Shown piece by piece: positions 56,001-64,000 of a DNA stretch of 64,000 nt; the first letter of the stretch is position 1; each line of letters begins with the position of its first letter. The stretch lies in NCBI GenBank assembly GCA_963576565.1, contig OY755044.1, positions 53,043,783-53,107,782 on the forward strand. Reading direction: 5' to 3'. This DNA is from Aspidapion aeneum (Eukaryota; Arthropoda; Insecta; Coleoptera; Brentidae). A program made the position numbers and the translations under genes. Below the pieces are notes generated by a model, which saw only the letters and a program-made list of their open reading frames with translations, searched no databases and was not told where the DNA came from.

Positions 56001-56719
56001 CCAAATTTGCCAGTGTATACAGCGCAGAGCTCTATGCCATATATGAATCTCTAACTTATATACTCAACAGAAAACAGAAATACGCTCTAATAATTACTGA
56101 TTCTCTTAGCGCCGTCCAATCTATTTCCTCAGTATATTCGAAACATCCGATAGTACTTAACATTAAAGACCAGCTTTTTAAAATCCAAGAAGCATCCTTG
56201 AATGTAGTTTTTATGTGGGTTCCTTCCCACGTGGGCATAAAAGGCAACGAGTTAGCAGATATAGAAGCAAAACAAGCAATAAGTGATATAAACTCTAAAA
56301 TAGTGAGCCAAACTGTGTGCAGTGACTTTAAAATGTGGATAAAAGCAAAAATTCAATCAATGTGGCAGGAAAAGTGGAATAACTCAACTTCCAAATTACG
56401 CGAAATAAAAACATCAGTAAGTCCATGGACAATCTTTCCTAAATCGCGTCGCGTACAAATAAAAACAACCAGGCTCAGAATTGGCCACATCAAACTGACA
56501 CACGAACATCTTTTCAAAAAAACAAATATACCTGTGTGCTCTGAGTGCCGCGAAATAATTACGGTAAAACATATTTTAATTGACTGTCCAAACTACAATA
56601 ATCAAAGAGACAAACACAAAATTAAAAACAACTTAAAAGACCTCCTAAATAACTGTGAACAAACCACGAACAGCCTTATTAACTTTTTGAAGGACTCTAA
56701 GTTATACAATTGTATTTAA
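53015..56719 (+). CDS. I-clade LINE ORF2: endonuclease, reverse transcriptase, RNase H
   Basis: 1234 residues, uninterrupted. The endonuclease has QWNLNG, CLQETHF with catalytic E39, ITGDFNSHH at 133-141, IDLSLSD at 186-192 and SDHFPI at 210-215. The reverse transcriptase shows YRPISLTCVICKLLEKIV near 512, FFDVKKAYDTAW near 581, NGTPQGSVISVTLFLA near 638, and LFCDDL near 670 with the catalytic DD; the residue before DD is C. RNase H has IYTDAS near 968, AELYAIYE near 1004, ITDSLSAVQS near 1028 and WVPSHVGIKGNELAD near 1068, so D-E-D-D are kept. A C-x2-C-x7-H-x4-C finger (CSECREIITVKHILIDC) is near 1174. All enzymatic parts look complete. It acts by target-primed reverse transcription in the nucleus. 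Confidence 0.92.
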   Translation: MSINKHSILQWNLNGYFLHLEMLQILIHELKPSIICLQETHFKPGKEYCPKQYKGFYLSRQNQEKASGGVAIFVHRSIAAEENILITNFEALSVSVELKKKITICNTYIPPDTNFSTQEINNLFSQISSPRIITGDFNSHHIMWGCETTKPRGKTLLECLDNTNLILLNDGSPTRFDARSGKFSAIDLSLSDPSTVTALQWKVLPSLYQSDHFPIVITNMEETYEAHKLEKWNFKKANWNLYQDLIEQKLKPSCLEDDIDISLEKLNNIIKDCAEISIGKKKYPKNRKHVSWWNENCGKALRESKNAFNRFKRHSTQENLIIFKKLRAKARYVIKKSKKDSFINYTSSLNSNTPSVEVWEKIRRIEGKSTHSSIQKLSYQAQTYTENKDISNILAKNYYLSSSNDNMDPQFLNSKLRTEHDEILSFNDDNVFLNSKITKMELVECLSKLKNSAPGPDDIPTLLILNLPESAKDLLLDLFNNIWTQRKFPKLWSKAIIIPILKEGKPEINPESYRPISLTCVICKLLEKIVNQRLCWFLETKGLLIPEQSGFRQNRSTQDNIVELESEIHDAFANNQNCVAVFFDVKKAYDTAWRHKILRQIRDWNIGGHMAHFIRNFLQKRKFQVRVNNQLSDEFTQENGTPQGSVISVTLFLAAINDILKDLKAPVKARLFCDDLILRIKGKSIESIQTILQAQINKLEEWSHHTGFVFSAEKTKVMLFSKKRVGLTNPRLQLYGVELECVESIRFLGMTLDRKLNWNLHVKALVRKCQNNINLLKVLSNRSWGADASTLMTIYRALIRSRLDYGSVAYNSASKSVLYPLDVIHNKCLRIILGAYRTSPVESLYCEAGEPPLELRRMYLSISYAMGAIQNHSNPARQNIIHHQFNNIYQLKPNATPSFFERIQRYQAQIGETIPEFFEEQNHQPPWLVNTPEIVMSMTRFDKSCTNNQHLQKEFLSLLQNKQTFTKIYTDASKTREGLGAAFVVENEENYHFKLTKFASVYSAELYAIYESLTYILNRKQKYALIITDSLSAVQSISSVYSKHPIVLNIKDQLFKIQEASLNVVFMWVPSHVGIKGNELADIEAKQAISDINSKIVSQTVCSDFKMWIKAKIQSMWQEKWNNSTSKLREIKTSVSPWTIFPKSRRVQIKTTRLRIGHIKLTHEHLFKKTNIPVCSECREIITVKHILIDCPNYNNQRDKHKIKNNLKDLLNNCEQTTNSLINFLKDSKLYNCI

Positions 56720-56975
56720 GGAAATAATATAATGTAAACTTTATTCTCTTTGTGCGCTAATGACTCAAGTGGTCGATGCGCCTTGTAATAAAAAAAAAAA
56801 AAAAAACCCGGATTTATTAGTGTCGTTATTTATTAAATGAAAGTTAGGGTCTGTATTATTAAATTTGGGTTTGGTATGTCAGTTTTGAGAGGTCAGCTGT
56901 TAGTTTTCTGTGCAAATGTGTCAGAATAAAGTCGACTCTAAAATAAAGTCAGGTTTTATTCCAATAAGTCTCTAT

Positions 56976-58900
56976 TTTCGCCAAAATGACGGTTCGTTTA
57001 AATTATTTTCGTTAAAATTACGTTTGACGTTTCTTCCCGCCCTTAAATAGGTCATGGAATATGTAACCAGATAAAACCTGCCCCCTCTAAATATTCATAC
57101 CAAAGATTAACACCAACTTGTATTGTTACTCAAATCGAGATAAACCTATTGTTTCAAGTCGAGAAAAGTTTGATTGAGGAAGTAATTGTCTTGTTTGTAA
57201 AAATTCTTTTTTTTTTCGTGAATCAAGAAAATACAGCTTTACAATTGAAAAATTAATTATTTTTGTTCAAGAGAAGGAATTTCTTGCTTGAAAATGTTGA
57301 AAATGGAAAGACCTCAGCCATCGTTACGTCGATTTGAAGATATATTTCTTCAAAATATTTTATTATGTTTTTAGTTTGAGTAATTCCTGGTTTAATTATA
57401 AGAATGGTTTTCCTTCAACTATATCAACATACCTATGCAATTAAACTCAAACAATTATTTGGAAAAACAAGTTTTTTGTGTTAAAATACTAAGTTTAATT
57501 TTAAAGCTAGATATCAGTAAAAACAAAATAGGTATTGTTTGAAAGGAGATACAGTAAAATTGCTTTGAGTAAAGAATATTTTCGCAAAAATACGTTTTCT
57601 AGATTTCAAATATTCTTTTTCTGTGTACCTACATGTTTGAGCCAAATCCACAGGTTTGATTTTTTAAAATTAATTTGATCTGAAGATTGTGAAATTTTGG
57701 ATTAACTTGACCGTTATTTCTTTCCTTATGGCGATATGTATGTATGTATTAACTAAAAGTACATAAGTATCTTTTTTTTCTAGGAGGCAAGGCTGTGCCT
57801 AGGGGATGATCAAGGGGGATCAATCCCCTCCCATCGCTTGATGTTAGTTGACGATATACTTAATAGAATAGAATAGCATATTTCTTGAAACAACAAGCTT
57901 GAAAACTTACAAATTGTAAGAATTTACAACAGACGAACGTCTTAGGGTCATAGGGTCAAGGCTACAATCCAGATGGTCTTTGAACCGTTCAGATCCAGGA
58001 AAATAGTAAACATATACCTGTATTTTTGCTTGGTTTTTTTAAAAATGATTTCCTAAAATTTTTAAATTAATTTTTAAAATAATATGTTAATAAAATGCAT
58101 AAGACTAAATAAAACAGAGATTAAAAAATAAAGTAGTCCAAAGAATTACAAAACTAAACAACATCTTAAAAATTGATGTCATATAGGACTTTCCTGCAAA
58201 TATATAGATTTACTCCCTGTCTGAAACAATTGAAGTATTAAGTATATCGTTATTCTTCGCTCTAAACTCCACTGGTTGGCTGCGATAGGCCTTAATCGCT
58301 CTATACTTTGACCTTGTTTCAAAAAAATTAGCGTTATGGTTCATTCAAATCTTTATTCTGTAAGAATAATTCCCAGTTTCTTTTTACAAACAAGAGTAAA
58401 TGCAAAAAGTTTAGTGATCACACAGTCAATATTCCCAAGCTTTTAAAATATGGTCTACATGACGTTTGAGGATGTCATAAGAGAGCCCTTACTATACGTT
58501 TCTGAACTTTAGAAACCTTAGAAGCGCTGCTGGAAGATCTCCTGAAGAAAATTCCATATGTAATGATGCTGGCAAAATAGTATATTTTAGAGCTAACCAA
58601 GGAGATAATATCGCGCAAACGACGAACCACCCCAGTTGAGCTGGACAGTTTTTTATGTGAAGGATCTATTGTACTTACTCATAATGCAGAGCTAACGTTT
58701 TTCTTTTTGACCACTGAGGTGTAAGTTTGTTAAGGTGATCCGTGGTGTAAGGACCCTCCCCCATTTTTCCAATGTTCTGTTATATTACAAATAGACTCTG
58801 ATGTGGTTTACTTTGTTCTGTTTTCATAGGAATTAACCAAACACTGCATTTTGAGTGGATCTCGGGTGTTTTACAATACATGACAACCCTTTTCTATCTT
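56976..58900. other. AT-rich intergenic DNA
   Basis: No gene is supported. 57790-57838 (CAAGGCTGTGCCTAGGGGAT, GATCAATCCCCTCCC) is a fragment of the repeat seen inverted at 45165-45215. Confidence 0.5.
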
Positions 58901-61800
58901 AATATGTATGCTACAAAAACTGCCAGCCAAAGAAAGAAGGCAGTTAGTTTTTTTTAAGATTTTTTCTTTGCACCAATTTTGCAGATACATAAAAATCGCA
59001 ACATTTTCTTTGTTTGGACGTTCGAAAAGTTTTGGAGACGTCGTAGGGTCGGTGCAACGCGGCGGCGTAAGGAGCAGGGGCCAAGCGCGGATTTGAGAGG
59101 GGGGTAACGTGTTAATTAAAAAAAAAGCACTTTATGGTAATAATTATAGGGAAAAAAGAAGAATTACCCCCCACCTACAAAAAAAAATAAATAATTTTCT
59201 CGTCGACTTTCCCCTTCCTAGATTTTGACCCAGTTTCGCGCTTGGCAAGGGCGGAACTAGCTAGACTATTTGGGCACGGTCACTCGTCAGGCTTCCAGGA
59301 TGCAGTTATTCGAATTTTGGGGGGGGGGGGGGGTTAAGCTGCACGCATAATATTTAGAGAATGCGAAAAAAAGTACTACAGGAAAGGGTTTGCGATGCCT
59401 TTAAGTCTAAGAGCCCAGTAGGATTTTGGGCTTGAATTGCAAACCGATATTCATATATTTTAATCGATTCGTCATAAGACCATGTCCCAAAAAAAATGGA
59501 GATACCTGCAAAAATCCTGCATAAACAATATCTTTGTATAAAGATGGCGAAAAGGAGTTTGAATCGAATGTACGTAACTTTTTTATTATGACATCGATTT
59601 TACCCAAACAAATTGTGATTAGCTTCTAATATAATGGCCTCTTAAAATCACTATCAATACTTTGTTTTTTATTTGTCTCTATACTATAAATTCTGTAACT
59701 TCCTCAAATACGCTATTTTTTTTTAGGTTTTTTGATTTTTTCGAGAAAACTACTGGTTTTGCAAAAAAAACATAAAATATAAAAAATATGCAGATTGTTA
59801 AGATATGTATTCATGGTGTGTTTAATATTTGCTGTAGATTAGGCGGTTCTCGAGTTACACTCAAAAAACCACTAAATTGGCCTATACCTACCCCCAGGTA
59901 CAAAATTTTCATATTTTCACCAAAGTCATGAAAGTTACTAAAAAACTATACAGAACGAAAAAGGATGTCAAGATAAATAAGAAACGGCTATTAGTTTCAC
60001 ACAGAAACTGATACTGAGGTAGATATGGCGGCTTAAACATGGCCGAAGCGTAATTTACAATTTTATATTTGAGGGTAATTTTTTTATGTAAAACGAACCC
60101 CCACGGGGTTAAAATGTACCTTAGCTAAAAGATAATTTAATTATCTTTAAAAAAGGATAGTACACTTTTTGTCGTAAAGTTAATAGTTTTCCTGAAAAAG
60201 ACAAAAAATATGCGGCATACATAATTCGATGTTTTCGTTCCATAGAAGTACGACAATGGCATGGGTCCATTAAGGGAAAAATAATTTATGCACAGAATTG
60301 CACAGACAAGCAAACCCGCAGTTACATATTTAAACTTAGTGTCAAAAATCTTACAAAAAACATATTTGATACTTCTTCTGTTAAATTGACAGGTGGTCAC
60401 GTGATTTTGACAACTTCTTAATGGTTTGAGCTAAAGACTCTGTTCTTCTTTTGATTTGTAGACAAAATTATCCAATTTTGACGACAAAATATATTTTTAA
60501 AAATTTTGAATCCGCATCCGTTCACTGTTGCATAATTAAAAAATTATACTTTTCCAAATTAATTTTTTGACATTTTCTGATAAAAATGTTGATATTGGTA
60601 TAGTTACCTTTGTTCTTGCGGTGGTATTTCTGAAGTGAAACTTTTATTTAGACTGGTGTCACCCTCTTGGTCGGGCCGTCAAATTGGAAATATTCAATTT
60701 TTGGGTGATTTTGATAAAACTTGGCACGCTGTTTAAGGACTCCCTACGAAGTTAGGAAAAAACAGTGATTTGCTCGGCGTCTCATTATAGGTAGCGTCGC
60801 GACGCCCTAAAGGTGAAGATTGATAGTAACCTACTTTTTGTCAAATATCTCAAAAATGGTAACTTGTAGGACAATTTTGTTTTCAGTTTTATGCAGCCAG
60901 TAGATGTATCTATCTACCGCTCTATAACAATCTCAACAAATATTTTGAGTTTTTTTATTAAAAATTTTAGAATTGAAATTTTCACCAAAATTTATTTGCT
61001 TCCCTCGAACACAGTTTAGTGGTGATTTTGATCTCGTATAATAATTATTGTATTCTTTGAGTTCGCCTATCACAATGTGCTTAAATTTATATATTATCTT
61101 TTCACGGATCCGCGCAAAAAAATACCAAAATTAGCAATAACGCGTTTTGTAAAAAAATTTAAAAACAATGCTCTTAAGATTAAATAATTTTTTTTAAGTA
61201 CTACTACTAATTTTTTTTTTCTTATTTCTTGTCTAAATATTATTAAAACTTAACAAAATTATGTTATAAAATATTGCGGTAAATGTTAAATAGACCGGGT
61301 GTCTAATAAAAAAATTCAAACTTAAGTAATGCTATGTAAAAAAAACATTGGATTTAGGGCTCAATTTGACATCTCTTCATTTGTGTGCCTCGGATTTCTA
61401 TATTTTCTGGGTGATTTTGATCCTCCAAAGAAATTAGTTATATTAAGAAACAAGCTTTCAAAAACTGTAAAATTTTACAAAAATCGTGCAGGAGTTTTTA
61501 TGCCAAACATACTTAAAAATAGCACTTTTTAAAAAATTGTCGAAATTTCCAAAAATACAACATTTACCTTAAATATCGTTTTACAAATGACAATTTTATA
61601 ATGTTTAAAGTCATACAGCTATAGCAAATTTAAAGAGAACCTTAGTTCTCGAAAACGGAACCAAAATTATTATATTTAGTAGGGGTGCCGACTACAAAAA
61701 CTTAAATTATTTGCTGTCAAAATATTAATATGTTTTATGTCTCAAAATGCTTTGAATTTATATAGAACCTACAATACATTTAAATAACTGAAGCCCATAA
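58901..61800. other. AT-rich intergenic DNA with small repeats
   Basis: No gene is supported; frames such as 58908-59096 lack coding support. GCCAAGCGCG at 59080-59089 is inverted at 59237-59246 around G/C-rich stretches, so a ~170-bp hAT-like element is possible, but no target duplication is clear. GGGTGATTTTGATCCTCC / GGGTGATTTTGATAAAAC near 60700 and 61410 hints at a diverged repeat. Confidence 0.5.
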
Positions 61801-61994
61801 CAGGTCCTGCCCTAGATATTTAGGCGCCCTGGGCGAAACAGTAAATTGGCGCGCCTATACTCATACTTCTAAATACATCTAATCCGGCTACTCTAGATGT
61901 ATAATTTAGCACCTTTAGAGCTCTGATTTGGCGCCCCTATGATTGGGCGCCCCTGAGCTGAAGCCCGGTTTGCCCGTGCCTACCATGGGCCCTG
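61801..61994. mobile_element. Small hAT-like element
   Basis: Ends CAGGTCCTGCCC and the complement of CAGGGCCCATGG with GGCGCCC blocks inside. Flanks are CCCATAA (61794-61800) and CCCATAG (61995-62001), close to a duplication. It is GC-rich against the surroundings. The short inverted ends make the call tentative. Confidence 0.5.
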
Positions 61995-62001
61995 CCCATA
62001 G

Positions 62002-62806
62002 ACGTACTAAAGGGGTCTAAAGTTACAAAAAATACAAATACCAAATAAATTACTGGCTGTTTTCTGTGGCTTTTGGGGTTTGCAAGTACCTACAAATGTT
62101 TTCTATTTAGCTCTAGATCAGCGTGTACCTATAATTATTGTACTATATTAGTTCTAGGGTAAAAATATTATAATAAGATAATTTTAGGAATGCTTTATAT
62201 TTATATATATATATATTTATATTAATTTTAAGGTTTTATTTGTAAAATGTTGGCCCATAATACTTGTAATAGTGAATTTGAAATGAAGCATCGCGGAGGC
62301 GTCATCATGTTTCCTCCCAATTTGTTGGTCATCTGAGTTACTACTGACATGGAATAAATATCATATATTTCTTCGATGCTACTGATATACTTATTGACCT
62401 TAAGGAAATCCTACTCTATGCAATACCACCTCTAGAGTATTATTTCAAGTATCTCATAGTTAGATGGCTCCAAGTAATTAGAAATCTGATGGCTTGGAAT
62501 AAATGTGTCAAAAACAATGCAACACATTGCGTCATTATCTTTTTGGTGCTTTCGTAGAGAAGAAAATCAGAATCTTTTAATAAAATTTCGCAACAAAACT
62601 TATTTAGGTTTCTTGGTAAGTTGCATTTTTTTATAAAATTACCGGTATTTCAAAAATATCGGTAATTATACATTTTTGTTTTTTTTAACTAGATAATGTT
62701 AAATTACATGTTTTTATAATTATTAGGTTCAGATCCGGGGCCGCCTATTTTGATGCCTCTCCTGATCCTAGAATTCTTTAAAATGTTATATATGTATTTA
62801 TATATA
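62002..62806. other. AT-rich intergenic DNA
   Basis: No gene or repeat is supported apart from a TATATA run at about 62198-62218 and a TTACCGGTATTTCAAAAATATC self-complementary patch near 62639. Confidence 0.5.
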
Positions 62807-64000
62807 CCGGTTGCCCCAAAAAACCAATCACTATCCTTAATTATAACTTTTTAACTATATCATCGATTTTAATAGGGTGAATTGCACTTTGCATGTGGTG
62901 TTATTAATTTTTTAATAAATTTTTCGTTTTATTGTACGCATTTGGCTGCCCTCATATAACACACCTTAGGTGACTGCGTCGTTGATGGCCTTACCCCCAG
63001 ACAAAATAGTTTTTTGGATTATAATAATTTATCAAAGTTTAACAGGAAGTAAAAAAAAAATATTGTTATATGGTAAAAATATACTTTCTTCGGAAATTAG
63101 CAAACAATCTAAGAGCCTAAAAATTTGGGATGGATTTCTTGTTTGCTTTTTAATTCTGCTTGCATTTCTATGCTTATGAATTTCTTATTAATAAACTGTT
63201 TAATGAACAAAAAAGCATCATGGTTAACATCGATAGGGGGTGAAAATTACTCGCAACTAAAAATAGCGATCTTTCATAAAGAGACAAATATTATTTAGTC
63301 AGCTATCTTTGATTTAAAAATTGACGAAAGTTGCTATGGTGGTGCTCAAAGAGCAATCGATTGTTACTATGATACTTTTCATTTAATTGAAATCGGTTTA
63401 GGTTTAATGAATTTGTGAGGAAATGCAGACAGGATTAGGCAATCGTATAGTTTGTGAAACATCTTTGCTCTATCAATGGTTAAAATAAAAATTAATATTT
63501 CCGAAACTGCTAAGCCAATTTTAATGATTTGAGTTTTGTTCTGTGTGGCCGATAAAGAGCATTTTAACGAATTAAAAAAAAAGAATAGTTTCAAAGAAAC
63601 CTCTTTGAAAGGTTAAGTCTGATTCTAACCGCCATCTTGAATTTTAAGAAGGTGATAAATTTCGATAGGGTCCTTTAAAGCGCAATTGATTTTTACCTTG
63701 ATACTTTTTATTTGAGGGAAATCGGTTTAGTATTAATTAATTTATTAGGAAATGAATGGAGACAGAATTGAAATCTGTACAATAAAGGTTAAAACAAAAA
63801 TTAATTTTTTTGGAACAATCCAACTGATTTTAGTAATGCGTACCTCGTCCGTGCATGGCAGAAATAGGATTTTTTTATAAATTAAAAAAAAACTAAAAAA
63901 AGATCTGGAACATAAAAATAAAAAAAAAGTGTGTGTGCTTCAGACCACGCGGCAGAAGTGTAAACTTCAACAAGGCCAAATTAATAATACTGGCCTTCAT
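62807..64000 (+). mobile_element. Foldback family F, third copy (left part; runs off window)
   Basis: Begins CCGGTTGCCCCAAAAAACC after a TA and follows F: TCGATTTTAATAGGGTGAAT, GCAATCGTATAGTTTG, GTTTAGGTTTAATGAATTTG, GGAAATGCAGACAGG and CCGCCATCTTGAATTTTAAG. Repeating modules of about 270 bp reach the window end. No coding signal apart from short chance frames. Confidence 0.65.

Larger units (their letters stand above)
51436..56802 (+). mobile_element. Apparently intact I-clade LINE
   Basis: The element starts GATTCCGGTCCTGCC, has ~340 bp of 5' leader, two open ORFs and a poly-A end at about 56790-56802. Its structure (ORF1 with a CCHC knuckle; ORF2 with endonuclease, reverse transcriptase, RNase H and a terminal CCHC) is the I-factor/I-clade plan. 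No frameshift or premature stop is present in either ORF, and the 13-bp duplication is perfect, which suggests recent movement and possible competence. Confidence 0.9.
51311..56975. mobile_element. TTAGGGAC MITE containing an I-clade LINE
   Basis: The left end is TTAGGGACTTATTGGAATAA and the right end is the complement of ATAGAGACTTATTGGAATAA; both continue through AACCTGAC. TA precedes the left end; the right flank is now TT. Removing the LINE with one 13-bp duplication leaves about 285 bp, the same size as the MITE at 7927-8206. Confidence 0.7.

Noticed and set aside
1..64000. CRISPR array, tRNA, rRNA, prokaryotic promoter or operon
   Set aside because: No spacer-repeat pattern, cloverleaf or rRNA-like sequence was recognised, and gene structure is eukaryotic with splice sites and poly-A retroelements.

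Overview
This window looks like AT-rich insect nuclear DNA. The clues are non-LTR retrotransposons of insect-typical clades, a Penelope-like element, degenerate TTAGG-type (GGTTA) pentamers, and one spliced exon of a secreted-protein gene with consensus splice signals. I see no bacterial or organellar genes, rRNA, tRNA, CRISPR or operon. I cannot name the species; a hemipteran or another TE-rich insect is a guess.

Layout. 1-1010: a (GGTTC)n array running into half of a foldback element (family B). 1299-10280: foldback element A, with GC-rich terminal arrays and inverted arrays of ~125-bp units, interrupted by a dead CR1/Daphne-like LINE (1566-4789, TSD CGTAG) and by copy 1 of an unclassified DNA transposon (6457-9272, TSD CA). 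11547-15367: foldback element B, flanked by a 9-bp duplication and carrying copy 2 of the same transposon (12113-14639). 15776-19260: repeat D with a GTCT microsatellite, split by a 5'-truncated jockey-like LINE with a long open ORF. 20335-28963: TA-flanked foldback element F containing a TA-flanked pogo-like element (22379-28097), which itself contains an inverted Penelope dimer (22630-26975, 12-bp TSD) and an E-family repeat. 29878-39237: more D, E, C and I repeats, a PLE end, a MITE, a possible THAP-like remnant and a decamer minisatellite.

41273-42223 (minus) is the only convincing host gene piece: an exon with an acceptor, a signal peptide and a GTAAGT donor, of unknown function. Beyond it, 43-51 kb holds tandem repeats, another F copy, E fragments and a hAT-type MITE with an 8-bp TSD. 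51436-56802 is an apparently intact I-clade LINE with both ORFs open and a 13-bp TSD, sitting inside a TTAGGGAC MITE. 57-64 kb is mostly unannotated AT-rich DNA with small hAT-like elements and the start of another F copy.

How it works together: the window is mainly a nest of transposons. Copies in clean targets let exact boundaries and target duplications be read. The most unusual content is a set of foldback families (A, B, C, F, H, I) and D/E repeats that share short modules, the 2-bp-TSD transposon, and a hammerhead-like motif in the Penelope ends with a paired C3-G8 to U3-A8 change.
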